This document shows, piece by piece, positions 10,735 through 21,935 of a stretch of 64,000 nucleotides of DNA. The DNA comes from Siphonodentalium dalli (taxonomy: Eukaryota > Mollusca > Scaphopoda > Gadilida > Siphonodentaliidae). The stretch is taken from NCBI GenBank assembly GCA_032622095.1, contig CP136068.1, positions 152,359,151 to 152,423,150 of the forward strand. The letters run 5' to 3'. Position 1 is the first letter of the stretch. Every line of letters starts with the position of its first letter. A program made the position numbers and the translations under genes. Under the pieces are notes generated by a model. It saw only the letters and a list, made by a program, of their open reading frames with translations. It was not told the DNA's origin and ran no database searches.

Positions 10735-11476
10735 AGGCCCACTTAATTTTCGAATCACCAGATCATATTATATACCATTTGAAAGAGGAAGCTCCAAAAC
10801 ATTGTATTATCAACTGATTCGGTCAAATGAATTGGGAACATTTTGTCAAGGTACCGGGGTGTGTTCTGTGCTTAATTTTGATCCGGACTGTACTATACAG
10901 TCTATTATTCTCAATGGAAGGGGAATAACTCTATCTCTTAGTTTGAATTCTGATGCATTCTGGGTTGAAAATGGGGGATGTCTTGGAATTTATCTGAGGA
11001 TCTCTATCACTTGGTGGACACTCTTGGCCACATCTGTTCCATATTCGGTACAATATATATATTTTTGGTTCCTCTTCCAAATGGTATATAAGATGGAATA
11101 TGTTTTATCACATAATTTGGCCATAAAAGCAGTTTCATAATTATCGGTAATAGACACGTTTAATATCAGCGCGTGCGATGACGTCACAGCGTTCTTCAAA
11201 TAACTTGCGATCGCTGTAGTTTATGATTGTTGTTTTTGATGAATATTTCGCGTTGCTTCGGGTTTATTTGATCATGTGATAAAAGGTATCTCACACTCGT
11301 CCTATTTTATACGTAATTTATCAACCTCGTCCTCTAAATTCTATTTGAGCCTCGGTAAACCTCGGCTCAAATCGAATTTAGTGAACTCGGTTGATAAATT
11401 CCGTATAAAATAGAAACTCATGTGAGATCCTCTATGTATATAATATTATCGGGGCATTTGAAAATTAAGTGGGCCT
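10735..11476. mobile_element. Family G, TTAA-flanked element
   Basis: A 742-bp element with inverted ends AGGCCCACTTAATTTTC and GAAAATTAAGTGGGCCT. The left TTAA (10731-10734) is shared with the C element ending at 10730; the right TTAA is 11477-11480. There are two internal hairpins (10745-10805 with 11047-11105, and 11285-11437). A 112-codon open frame at 10802-11140 lies across a hairpin arm and is not credible as a gene. Confidence 0.87.
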
Positions 11477-11480
11477 TTAA

Positions 11481-12978
11481 TAAGTAAATATTTGTGAATT
11501 TTAAACTAGTTGGCATAATAACTTGGACAAATGTCTACAGGTTGTGTGCATAATTTAGTATATGAGACTTTCCTAATTTGTTCGTCTACTGACTTAAAGG
11601 TATATGCTATAAAATCAAATTATTAAAAGCTGATCATTTACAATGTGCAGGCATTTATTTAATCACAAATGCCCAAAATATGAAAATGTGCCTAAAATAA
11701 TTATTGGAATTAAACTTTTGTTCCTTCATACTAATGCTTAAACGGACATGACTCATTCGTACCTCCAAATTTTGTCTACGTAATTTGGAGGGACGGATAA
11801 GATAGGTCCATAAATACATGAAATATTAATATGCCGGCTTCATATGCTTTGAAAAAAACACTTGCCAAAGTCATAGCCATTTTCCAGCCGTTTTCAATTT
11901 TTCGCCCGAAGTCAGACAAACGCTCTTTATTATTACCATATCAGGAATAGAATAAAACGGAATGCTCTTTTCTGTTCGATGTCGTGCAAATAACTGTTTG
12001 GGACCCAAACACCTTGTTTATAGTTGAATTTTTCATTACTTCAATGCGTCTTTTTTGAACGTTCACGGGAAATGTATGCACAGGTTGTACAACACAGGTT
12101 ATGCGCAATTTGGCTAGTTTGGGAGACAGGGATCGTAATAATAATAATTTAGGTTAACTAAAGAGTATTCCAAATTGTTATATTTGACCTCCTTGGGCCA
12201 CATTATGGTATACAACATAACACAACACAAGTTGGAAAACATAAAACCATTGTTCCGACTTCCCAAACTTCAAAAGAAATGTCAAAATGTTGCCGACATT
12301 GCAAATTTCTTGTGGCGTCTCTTAACTTTGTATGTTAACTTAAGAGATTACAATAGAAAAAGAAACTGCATGTTCAGCACAGTTTATTCACGGCATACAC
12401 CACCCATTCAAACAACTGCATAGGAGTACCGCATGCTCAGTCTGAGCATTTGTCACAAAGAATAGCATGATAATTTGATATACGTTGTCAGCTCACAAAT
12501 GTGCATGTCACTATGTCGTGACTCGTGAGCTCATTTCGTGAGGTCATGGCTGCATGAGCCACGAGACCAAACCTTAAGTCCTAATAACCCTTAGATAATA
12601 GCGTGGTCAATTCTACTCACACATTATCTAGAATTTGCAGATATATAACATATATATTGCACTGTGCGCCGTTGTGGACAAATTAAAGGAAATTATGTGC
12701 CGTTGGTGTTCACTCAACTTCACTGACATATGATATACCAAGTGTTAACAATGCACCACGTTCCCGGTTGCTACAAATCATATTCCCAGGAAACGTGTAT
12801 GAGCATGGGACCCGGGAACTTGGAAATTCCCGTTCCCGGGATTAAACTCTATCCAAAAGCTACTAATTAACCTTGTCAAATAAACTTTTAAATTTGCATT
12901 TCCCATAATTCCAGTTCTCAGTAATAAATGTAAATTTCTTGACTACTGTGCACCAATTCATCACTTACAAATGTCCAG
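11481..12978. other. Largely unassigned stretch
   Basis: No repeat seen elsewhere in the window is recognised here. An open frame at about 12139-12423 (+) reads 80-90 codons with no convincing splice site upstream (AATAATAATTTAG), so it is not called. TTCCCGGG motifs cluster near 12760-12840. Confidence 0.3.
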
Positions 12979-13027
12979 TTTATCTTTTTATATTCTGGAG
13001 ATTTTCGTATTGAAATCAATCGCCGTG
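12979..13027 (+). CDS. Very weak candidate exon
   Basis: AATGTCCAG precedes the segment and GTGGTAAGT, a good donor, follows. The 49 nt between are open and read FIFLYSGDFRIEINRR. It lies just upstream of the duplicated block beginning near 13050. Such short segments with splice-like ends occur by chance, and no family is recognised. Confidence 0.12.
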
Positions 13028-13160
13028 GTAAGTTGGAAAATGTTTTTACCAGATGTTTTGGGGTAAAATGGGCTACTTTTATTATTGGGGAAATAGCTTG
13101 TATAATGTCCTAAGTGCTTCTGAGGATCATACCTTGGATTGAACATATACTAATAGATGG

Positions 13161-13560
13161 GAATAATTTTGATGTCACAGGGATAGTGGGACATCTAGAT
13201 ATTATGTAATATTCCCTCTCCAACTTGAACTACAGTGTCATTGACACTTTCATTGTTATACCCCCATGACCGAAGGAATAATCCCTGGTGTTGAACAGAG
13301 ATCAAACTATTGGCTGTTCACCTACTTCATACTGCTCTGATGGATTGGAATAATTTTGATGTCACAGGGATGGTGGGACATTTAGATGTTATGTAATATC
13401 CCCTCTCCAACTTGAGCTATATTGTCATTGACACTTTCATTGTTATACCCCCATGACCGAAGGAATAATCCCTGGTTTTGAACATAGATCAAACTATTGG
13501 CTGTTCACCTACTTCATACTGCTCTGATGGATTGGAATAATTTAGATGTCACAGGCTCCG
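13161..13560 (+). repeat. 187-bp tandem repeat, about two and a part copies
   Basis: GAATAATTTTGATGTCACAG starts at 13161 and 13348, and again with one change at 13535, giving the same 187-bp spacing twice. The units include TATACCCCCATGACCGAAGG. Confidence 0.9.
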
Positions 13561-13689
13561 ATACCTGCTGAGCGTGTGATGGATGAGAGGACAGTGGGAC
13601 ATCTAGATTCTTTGTCGACATAATTTAATTAATTATTGGTCGGAAAAAATTTAAATATCAGAAGAATCTGAACTTATTCTCCAGTCTTT

Positions 13690-13745
13690 ACTCTTTAACA
13701 CTCGGTGACAATTGTCAAAACATGTCACCGAGTGTTAAAGAGTTT
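13690..13745. repeat. Short hairpin
   Basis: CTCTTTAACACTCGGTGACA is followed after a short loop by its inverse, TGTCACCGAGTGTTAAAGAG. It is perfect over 20 bp and unrelated to the other families. Confidence 0.7.
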
Positions 13746-15536
13746 TAATTAATTAAACTTCCAATTTTTATTGTTTTAGACATGAAATTTCGGTGTCTGT
13801 GGTCAATGTACACACAAATCTATTTGAACGAACAGTGTTCAGAGATTTAAAAGGGGTCTAGGCTTTTGCCATTGTGAAAATTAAACCCAACAGGGGTCCA
13901 AATGGAATTTATTCATGTGGCTTACAAAAAATGTGGCAAAAAAAATTAAATTCAAGTAACATTACTACAAGTTGTCCAGCTGTCAAAAACATTAGAAAAA
14001 TCAATGTCTTACATACTATGTCCAATCAACTAATGTTTTTTCCAAATTTCAAAATTTGATCTTGGGGTCTTATTCAAATTGTTTTATTTTAACATTGGAA
14101 TTTTTTTTAGACCGGAAATTGTGGAAAATGGGCTACTTTTTACATTGAGAAAGGACCCTGTATTGGGATTCCGGTTCTCCCGAGGATAATTCCCCATGTA
14201 GAACATAGATCAAGCCCATAAACATCAGACTATTCTAATGGATGGAAATAATTTCGATGTCGCAGTCTCCGATACCTGCAGAGTATGTGATGGATGAGAG
14301 GACAGTGGGGCATCTAGATTCTCGGTCAACATAATTTAATTATTTGTCGGTAAATTAAACTTATTCTACAGTCTGAAACTTCCAATTTTTGTTGTTTACG
14401 ACATGAAATTTCTGTCCAGTCATTGTTTGAACGAACAAATCTATTTGAACCAAGAGTGTTCAGGGATTACCCACCCGGCTTGGAAAGGGGTCTGGGCCTT
14501 TGCCATTGTGAAAATTTAACACAACAGGGGTCCAAATATAATTTTTTTCTCATGGCTCAATTACCTGCTGCTGCAAAAAATTAACATTGCTGCAAGTTAC
14601 AACTCCATCTCTCAATGACATTTGAAAATCAATTCTTTTTGTACTTTGCCCAAATCCATCAACTAATCTTTTTCCAAATGACAAAATTTGATGGTACCTT
14701 ATTCAAAAGAATTGTTTTTTTTTTGACATTTGAAAAATTTTAGATGGGAAATTGTGGAAAATGGGCTACTTTTTACATTGAGAAAGGACCCTGTATTGGG
14801 ATTCCGGTTCTCCCGAGGATAATTCCCCATGTAGGACATAGATCAAGCCCATAAACATCAGACTATTCTAATGGATGGGAATAATTTCGATGTCGCAGTC
14901 TCCGATACCTGCAGAGTATTAAGTGATGGATGAGGGGACGGTGGGAAGTCTAGATTTTCGGTCAAAAGAAATAAAATCTGAGAATTGATGATGCTAGTCA
15001 TATGGTGTGAGCAGATTGATGATCCTAGTCATATGGTCCCAGTGGATTATCATTTCATTGTGAATCAGAGCTCCCTTATTCCTATGATTTATCGCTCCAT
15101 GCTATTGGTCAATTCACTTTCGAATAGACCTTAATTCGGTTGTCACAAAATACAGATCTGTATCAAATTGCTATTGGAAGTCGAAGAAGCCAGCCAATTT
15201 GCTTATCGATGTGTAAAATAATGCCATTGTGTTCCGTGAATTGGTCGCAGACTTAGCCCGACTTTAGCTTCAATTGGCTTGACAGGATTGAAGGAAATTG
15301 TATTTGTAGGAATTCCTTGGACAAATGGAAAGAACGTTGGGTATTGTAGGGTGTATTTATAGCAGGACTATTGATTGACGGTGTGTTACAATGGACCTGT
15401 CCCGGCAGCATACTAGTATAGACCGGGGGGTACTTGGATTAGGCTGTCCTTCGATCTTTGAAGGTTACTACGCCCTTGAGAGGTCAAGCAAATTACCAGT
15501 TATACCTTTAATGTTCGTATTTTAATTGCCAGTACT

Positions 15537-15670
15537 ATTTTTACCCCCCCTCCCATAGCGAAGTTATGGTGTTGGGTTGGGGGGGGGGGGTATATTGGAA
15601 TCAGATTGTCCATCCATCCATCACTTTGTCCAAGCTTTTATTTCTTCATTTTTTTTGGTGGTTATGAAGT
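15537..15670 (+). repeat. Poly-C / GAAGTT / poly-G / TATATTGGAATCAG repeat
   Basis: A C tract, AGCGAAGTTATGG, a G tract, then TATATTGGAATCAGATTGTCC and CCATC units. It has the same architecture as 54465. Confidence 0.6.
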
Positions 15671-15739
15671 CCATCCGACTTTTTTAACTGGAATTATTTG
15701 CCTTTTTCTACTTAGAAATGTTTATCAAGGTACTTATTT

Positions 15740-16126
15740 TTGTCATTATGCAGAATGAGGTCCCCAGAGGTTGAATTTAGTGACGCTATCACACAGTCAT
15801 TAAATTCACCCTCTGGGGACCTTATTCTGCTTAGTCCTCATCTTCTAATTAGCATTGTTTTTAGTTACTCTTTATGTTTCTGTACCCCTAATTTACAGAA
15901 GATAAATTACATAATCGAGGTGACTAATGGGTGAACATCACCAACATAAACTGGGGAACTTCAATCTGATCCTAGGTGTCCCATAGAAGTTGAAGCCTAT
16001 AAGTAGAATGAGGTCCCCAGATGGTGAATTTGGTGATATTTAGTCCGCTGTGCAGGGTAGTGTCACTAAATTTACCCTCTGGGGGACCTCATTCTGCAAA
16101 TGTCAGACACACTTTATCCATGCTTG
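15740..16126. mobile_element. Family B long form, left end truncated
   Basis: Begins within the left end (GTCATTATGCAGAATGAGG) and carries the interior GCATAATCGAGGTGACTAATG-type sequence. It ends after the second palindrome with GTCAGACACACTTTATCC and TGCTTG. Confidence 0.8.
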
Positions 16127-16311
16127 CACCTCAGCGGTCAACCTCAATGTTGCAACCAGGGGTTGATTTAATTTTTTTAATTTGGATAGCATTTTGCAGT
16201 ACTGGGCAGGTTATGTATAGCATTCTCTACCAATGGTAGGGAATGCTATACGTAACCTAATTGCGATGCGAATCCAGTTAAATCGAGACCTGGATGCAAC
16301 ATCAGCAAATA

Positions 16312-16492
16312 CAGTAATGCCCTAAGTAATCGACTCCTTAAACACAGTAGAATTATGGGTAACTTTTCTGGATTTAGTCGGAAATATGGCTTGTTGCCTT
16401 TCATCGGAAAGCTCTCATATTTCCGACTAAATCCTGAAAAGTTACCCATAATTCTGCTGTGTTTAAGGAGTCAATTACATATGGCATTACTG
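16312..16492. mobile_element. Family A foldback, complete
   Basis: Ends CAGTAATGCCC and GGCATTACTG with TA on both sides. The arms pair around GGATTTAGTCGGAAATATG; the centre is shortened compared with 8390. It lies beside a small palindrome, GCATTCTCTACC/GGTAGGGAATGC (16220-16245). Confidence 0.9.
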
Positions 16493-16684
16493 TATACTCT
16501 GTAGAAACATGTCGATTCAGCACAGGTTTCCTAATTATGTGAAGAAACCAGTTGTCTTGGTGAAGGCCACTATCAAATGTTTGATATCGATATCTATGCT
16601 TACGAATCTCACAATTTCATTGATTTTGATTCGTCTTTATTTTTGTATAGGACGAGCGATGATTGATGACACTTCTTGTTCCAG

Positions 16685-16738
16685 CGCTATCTGAAGATCC
16701 AAAATGCCAATATCAACGTGAAAGCTCCCTATGTTATT
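16685..16738 (+). CDS. Candidate internal exon, 18 codons
   Basis: A strong acceptor (ACTTCTTGTTCCAG) is followed by 54 open nt and a near-ideal donor (ATTGTAAGTACC), phase 0 at both ends. The translation is RYLKIQNANINVKAPYVI. The donor end and following intron are duplicated at about 17795-18250 (GCCTATGTTATTGTAAGTAA), but the 5' half of the exon is not, so only this copy could be functional. The product is not recognised. No compatible neighbouring exon was identified: the next + strand candidate (23431) starts in phase 1. Confidence 0.35.
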
Positions 16739-17288
16739 GTAAGTACCGTTGGCTGCCTACCTATGCTCTTGTGCCTAATGCGGATATACGATGAGTTGTC
16801 CTTAGGTATGTGGAGAGATCGTGTTCAATGGATAGGTATTATATGCAAGTTTTTAACAATAGGAAAAATGGACAGTTAGCTTGGTTTTGTCAATATCTAG
16901 TATTTTTCTAAGCTTTTAAAATAGAAATTATTGCATTCTGAATGTGAGAATTAAAGTAATGTGGAACATTTTTCTGTGGCATATTGATTGTATGGAGAAT
17001 ATACGTTCAATGTATGGTGTTTCATGCAAGTCTTTCACAATAGGAAAAATATACAGTGAGCTAGGTTTGGTCAATATTTTGTATTTTTGTAAGCTTTTTA
17101 CAATAGGAATTATTGCATTCTGATTGTAAGAATTAAAGTAATGTGGATCATTTCACTATGGCATATTGGATGCACAGTGACAATTGTCTCTGTTTAAGTC
17201 TCTTGTGATCATTAACTATTTTCTCATGCTTTTGTATTGATCTCAAGTCTAGAAAGTATATAAGAAATGGACTGGACGCGGATATTAA

Positions 17289-17674
17289 CCCTTTACCCAA
17301 CAGAACGGTCCTGTGCCAATGCATTCTCTTATATATGCGAGTCGACCATAGGTCGCCTCGCATATATAAGAGAATACATTGGCTTAACACATTAAAAATT
17401 ATAAAAATGGTAAAAAGTGTTAAAAAAAATTGTAAAAAATAATAACAAATGATGAAAAATTGTTAGGCCAATGCATTCTTTTATATATGCGAGGCGACCT
17501 ATGGTCGACTCGCATATATAAGAGAATGCTTTGGCACAGGGCATAACTGTAACTATCACAATGTGGTCAAGGAGCCGGTTCCAATGATATCCATATGTGT
17601 ATGGTTCTATTGAGACAGACCGAAGATATTTTAGGCTGTTGAAGCTTTATTTGGCCGGTTTGTTGGGTAAAGGG
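17289..17674 (+). mobile_element. Family C twin-hairpin element
   Basis: TTAA flanks at 17285 and 17675 with standard C ends. The spacer between the hairpins is a variant (AACAAATGATGAAAAATTGT) that reappears in inverse in the J element at 56311. Confidence 0.92.
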
Positions 17675-17835
17675 TTAAATAGCCCAGATGGAATGATCAT
17701 TAGAAGAACAATTTGTTTCTCCGTGGGTTCCCAGGATATTTTATCGATGAGACAACACAAATTTTTTAATCTTTTCTGTACTCCCTTGGGAGCTGCCTAT
17801 GTTATTGTAAGTAACACTGCCTGCCTACCTACTCA

Positions 17836-17942
17836 CTGAGAGCTTTCCGATAAATGGCAACAAGCCATATTTCCGACTAAATCCTGAAAAGTTACCCATA
17901 ATTCTGCTGTGGTTAAGAGGTCGATTACTTAGGCCATTACTG
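17836..17942. mobile_element. Family A, right half
   Basis: Starts at the palindrome centre (TGAGAGCTTTCCG) and ends GGCCATTACTG then TA. It interrupts the second unit of the duplication at 16690-18250. Confidence 0.85.
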
Positions 17943-18266
17943 TAGGCTCTCACACCTAATGTGGGTATATGTTGAGATGTCCTTAGGTATATGGAGAGCT
18001 CATGTTCAATGGATAGGTATTTTATGCAAGATTTTAATAATAGGAAAAATGGACAGTTTATAGCTTGGTTTGGTAAATATTTGGAATTTTAAAATAGAAA
18101 TTATTGCATTCTGAATATGAGAATTAAAGTAATGTGGAACATTTTGCGGTGGCATATTGATTGTATGGAGAATATATACGTTCAACAATAGGAATTAATG
18201 CATTCTAATGGTGAGCGTTAAAAGTGATTTGGAACATTCCACTGTGGCATATATATATTCGTTTAA

Positions 18267-18746
18267 AGGTACTCAACCCGATAAAACTCCTCTCAATTAC
18301 TATTTCAATGGCTTCGGGGGTCAAAAATATTTGATTCGAGTCGAGGAAGTCACCCATCAAAGCTCAGATTTGTTAGATATCGATTTTAGAAATCTATTAT
18401 TTTTCATTATCGGGAATTCTTTCTGGCCCAGAAGATAGTAAAAAATTCGTTATTATTACCCACTTGATTATAGAGTTATCCATCCTTGTCTGTTTGAATA
18501 GAATTTTGGCGTAAAATCTCGAGCATGTTACCAAATTGACGGCAGTTATAAGTACTCATCTCGAGAACATAAGAATTTTCAAAAATCAATATCTAATGAC
18601 TCTGAGCTTTGTTTGATGGGTTCCTCGACTCGAATCAAATATTTTTTACCCCCAAAGCCAAAGAAATAGTAATATAGGACCCTCTGATCGGATTGTTGTT
18701 GTTGGAATCTGTTGAGATGGGGACCCTCTTTACGGGTTGAGTACCT
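18267..18746. mobile_element. Family K, TTAA-flanked foldback
   Basis: A 480-bp element with inverted ends AGGTACTCAACCCG and CGGGTTGAGTACCT, flanked by TTAA (18263 and 18747). Subterminal arms also pair imperfectly (ATTTGATTCGAGTCGAGGAA with its inverse near 18628). An open frame in the left arm arises from the repeat and is not called as a gene. Confidence 0.87.
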
Positions 18747-18848
18747 TTAAGTCTCTTGGTGATCATTAACTATTTTCTCATATCTTTGGGATCTCGAGTC
18801 CAGAAAGTATATTAAAAATATTAGAAATATACTGGACCCCGATATTAA

Positions 18849-19040
18849 CTCTTTCATGACGGGAGCTGCACTGGTGCAGCATTAAAGATCCAGTGCCAGT
18901 GCATTCTCATATATTCGAGTCTCCAATAGGGAGCCTCGCATATATAAGAAAATGCACTGGCTTACAAGGTCAAGGTAAATATTGTATTCTCTTATATATG
19001 CGAGGCTCCCTATAAGAGAATGTATTGGCACAGGGTTTTT
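18849..19040 (+). mobile_element. Family D copy, right end lost
   Basis: TTAA at 18845, then CTCTTTCATGACGGGAGCTG and a small GCTGCACTGGTGCAGC hairpin, then the two TGCATTCTC hairpins (the second shortened). It fades after GCACAGGGTTTTTGG. Confidence 0.8.
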
Positions 19041-19306
19041 GGGCACAATTCCATATTTTGGGCCCACCCTACTCCGGCTTATACTTTGGGGAATACAAAG
19101 GCCTGACTACCGCATATAATTGATGAGTTTTTGCAAAAAACTTGTTTATTTTCAACCATGAAGAACTAATCATCCATCTTTCCCCATTCTCTTCCTCCAG
19201 AAAAAATAATAGCTGAAAAGATGTGTGGGGAAAGGGTCCCAGAGCCTCCTATGCCAATGATGGACCACTCTTTGTTAATAACATCTGTCTGTTCCTCTGG
19301 TGGATA

Positions 19307-19683
19307 CAAAACTTGAAATAGTGTGTCTGTCATTTTCAGAATGAGGTCCCCAGAGGATTAATTTAATGACGCTATCCCGCACGGCAGGATAGTATCACAA
19401 AATTCATCCTCTCGGAACTTCATTCTGCTTAGGCCTAAACTGCTATGGGATTCATAAGGTCAATTTAAAGTATTGAAACTGAAAAAGAAAGGAAAAAGTA
19501 ACTGAAAACAATGTTAATTTGAGGTTATAGATTCTTCCCAGAAGATGAGACCTAAGCAGAATGAGGTCCCCGTAGTGTGAATTTGGTGACGCGAGCCCAC
19601 TGTGCGGGATAGGGATAGTTCCTCTAAATTCACTCTCTGGGGACATCAATCTGCAAATGACAGACAAACTATTTCAAGACTTG
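19307..19683. mobile_element. Family B element, long form
   Basis: Left end CAAAACTTGAAATAG, right end CTATTTCAAGACTTG. Both palindromes are degraded; the interior is in inverse orientation (AATGTTAATTTGAGG). The flanking 8-mers do not match. Confidence 0.78.
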
Positions 19684-20275
19684 TGAGTAATTATCCCTAA
19701 TATTGATACAGTTAATCCATGCTATTGAGGCATTATCAATTATTCCCTGGTATGGTGGGAGATAATCCATCTCTATTCTATTTACACGCTTGATGCATAC
19801 AGTCCTTCGGCAGCTGAACCTTTATTTTTTTATTAGCTTGGGGGCCAGCTAATCAATACAGTGGAGGATATAGTACATCTTTATAGAATATCATTCTATG
19901 TTATATTAATTATAATCATTTTTATAAATAGATAGCTAATAACATAATCTTTAGATATTATGGATGTCATTATTAAGATTATTTATAATTGGTTTCTATG
20001 TTAACACTGCGACATCAAATTGGTGACATTTATAACAAAACTTTTATAGAGCAACCTTCCAGAACTAATCATCTATCTTCTCCCCACACCCCCTCCCTCC
20101 CCACACCCCCTCCCTCCCCACACCCCCTCCAGAAAAATATAATTAAGGTTCATAGAGGTGTGGGGTCATCCCATTAACCTCTCATGGTCATCATGGACAT
20201 CAAGAGACAAAAAATGTTTCTTTTGTTAAGTTGCTTTTCTCCTGAAGAACGGGTGGAGTTTCCTGAAGATGGGGG
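19684..20275. other. Unassigned stretch with short C-rich repeat
   Basis: Mostly AT-rich. At 20080-20130 a 17-bp unit, TCCCCACACCCCCTCCC, is present three times, an expansion inside the 19140-23250 cluster motif. No gene is seen. Confidence 0.4.
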
Positions 20276-20284
20276 GGGGGGGGC

Positions 20285-20762
20285 AGAAATTCATTAAGAT
20301 GGAGTGGAGATTCCTGAAAATGGGGGTGGAGATTCCTGACGATGGGGGTGGAGATTCCTGAAGATGGGGTGGAGATTCCTGAAGATGGGGTGGAGATTCC
20401 TGAAGATGGGGTGGATATTCCTGAAGATGGGGTGGAGATTCCTGAAGATGGGGGGTGGATATTCCTGAGGATGGGGTGGAGATTCCTGAGGATGGGGTGG
20501 TGATTCCTGAGGATGGGGTGGAGATTCCTGAGGATGGGGGTGGAGATTCCTGAGGATGGGGGTGGAGATTCCTGAAGATGGGGGTGGAGATTCCTGAAGA
20601 TGGGGTGGAGATTTCTGAAGATGGGGTGGAGATTCCTGAAGATGGGGGTGGAGATTCCTGAAGATGGGGGTGGAGATTCCTGAAGATGGGGTGGAGATTC
20701 CTGAAGATGGGGGTGGAGATTCCTGAGGATGGGGGTGGAGATTCCTGAGGATGGGGTGGAGT
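20285..20762 (-). repeat. 21/22-bp minisatellite, about 22 units
   Basis: Unit GAGATTCCTGAAGATGGGGTG, with the G run varying from four to six, giving 21-, 22- and 23-bp units and A/G variants at one site. The minus strand stays open through the array because the unit lacks stops, giving a proline/histidine-rich frame. Mixed unit lengths shift the frame repeatedly, which argues against protein selection. Confidence 0.93.
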
Positions 20763-21264
20763 TATTGGTTCTACGGTTTCTCATTTCTTGTTGATTCTGT
20801 TTTACTTTTTCTCTTTCTCTACTATCTTCTTCGTCTGCTTTCCCGTATTCATCAAAAACTCGATTAGTTTCTGTGAGACTTTTTTTAATTACTGCGAATT
20901 TCATCCCCTCTTCGGCAGGAGCAGGTGGTGGTAGTGCCTGGTGCTCTTTCCCTTCATGGCTGATGTACAGTAATGCCCTAAGTAATCGACTCCTTAACCA
21001 CAGCAGAAATATGGGTAATTTTTCAGGATTTAGTCGGAAATATGGCTTGTTGCCATTCATCGGAAATCTTTCATAATTCTGCTGTGGTTAAGGAGTCAAT
21101 TATTTAGGGCATTACTGTAGGAATCCTGGGTTCCCAGAGGGTGGTGATGCTGTAGATGCTGAATCCAGCTTGATATCAAACCTGGCAGGGAGAGCTACAG
21201 TAACTTCAGCATGCCCTTGCTCTGTCATGAGGTGACACTGGAAGTATAAGGGTGATCTTAATCC
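20763..21264 (-). pseudogene. Protein-like GC-richer segment split by family A
   Basis: On the minus strand, 21118-21264 reads open and protein-like (LYFQCHLMTEQGHAEVTVAL), and 20763-20965 reads open with a charged, coiled-coil-like end (GMKFAVIKKSLTETNRVF). A family A copy (20968-21117) sits between them, and removing it with one TA leaves the two frames one base out of register. Base composition is visibly richer in G and C than the surroundings. A decayed exon or retrocopy is possible. Against this, 21125-21150 resembles a family B fragment, no clear splice sites bound it, and no family is recognised. Confidence 0.22.
20968..21117. mobile_element. Family A foldback, centre deleted
   Basis: TA-flanked, ends CAGTAATGCCC and GGCATTACTG. 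The left arm is complete; the right arm retains only its outer part (ATAATTCTGCTGTGGTTAAG). Confidence 0.9.
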
Positions 21265-21535
21265 CTGGTCGAGTGAGTATGTACGGCTAGCACTGCATCA
21301 GCTGTCTTCATCCTCTTCCACTCAGCCCTCCACACAACATCCCTGCGACTCTGGAAAGTGTCTTCTCCTTTCGTCTTATAGAGGTGTGTGGAAGCACTAA
21401 ATAAGTACCTATGCTAATTATAGACCACTCTGAGATGGGTTAATCTGTCCCATTGGTGGAATATTAATCCCTGATATCCATTATTCCCTGGTACTTGGGT
21501 GGTTGATCCTACTCAAGTTTGTTTATTCATGTTAA

Positions 21536-21724
21536 CCCATTCTATAGTAATCACTCAATCGAGTAGTCCCCTTAGGAAATGTTCAGATAATAAGTTCAAC
21601 AAACGACCATTTCATCTGTCTGTCATCTGCTTATATTTCCTGAACAACCCTCCAGTTAAATGATATACTATTCCAATGTATCCTTTTATAACTGGTTGGG
21701 AAAATCCATTTAGTATAGAAAGGG
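21536..21724. mobile_element. Family E element (TTAA type)
   Basis: TTAA at 21532 and 21725. The left end is CCCATTCTATAG, the right end AGTATAGAAAGGG. The interior has AAATGTTCAGATAATAAG and ATTTCCTGAACAACCCTCC, common to all E copies. Confidence 0.83.
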
Positions 21725-21935
21725 TTAATATGTCCCATTGGTGGAGTATTAATCCCCTTATATTGATGCAGCTAATTAATTCATACCAGTAGAGACCTAT
21801 GAATTATTCCCTAGTAGTGAGGAGGTTAATCCTACTGTATTGGATTTGCACATTTGATGTATACAGTTGTTCAGCATCAGGAACTATTAGTTGATATACA
21901 ACACAATAGGCAGGTTGTTTATCAGTTGAGTTTAA

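Larger units (their letters stand above)
13050..14990. repeat. Large diverged tandem duplication
   Basis: The block with AAAATGGGCTACTTTT, TTGCCATTGTGAAAATT and TGATGGATGAG recurs with anchors at about 13066, 14127 and 14760. The last two copies are close (TGTATTGGGATTCCGGTTCT in both) and about 634 bp apart. The first copy is longer because of the 187-bp expansion at 13161. No conserved coding frame. Confidence 0.8.
16690..18250 (+). repeat. Diverged tandem duplication of exon end plus intron
   Basis: The unit with TGTTCAATGGATAGGTATT, CAATAGGAAAAATGGACAGTT and TTATTGCATTCTGAAT occurs at about 16800-16990 and 17990-18190, with a further partial copy at 17000-17150. The second unit is interrupted by a family A half copy at 17836. 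Confidence 0.75.

Noticed and set aside
12139-12423. 89-codon open frame
   Set aside because: Protein-like in places but the upstream AG lacks a pyrimidine tract, no donor or polyadenylation signal fits, and frames of this length arise by chance in the window.
18208-18438. 76-codon open frame in family K
   Set aside because: Runs from flank into the K terminal inverted repeat; no splice or start evidence.
20200-21060. 286-codon open frame on the minus strand
   Set aside because: Mostly the 21/22-bp minisatellite, whose unit lacks stops; variable unit length shifts the frame. Only the upstream non-repeat part was kept as a low-confidence fragment.
21125-21150. GTTCCCAGAGGGTG followed by GTGATGCT as a family B remnant
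   Set aside because: Only about 22 matching bases; kept as a caution for the protein-like segment, not as a feature.
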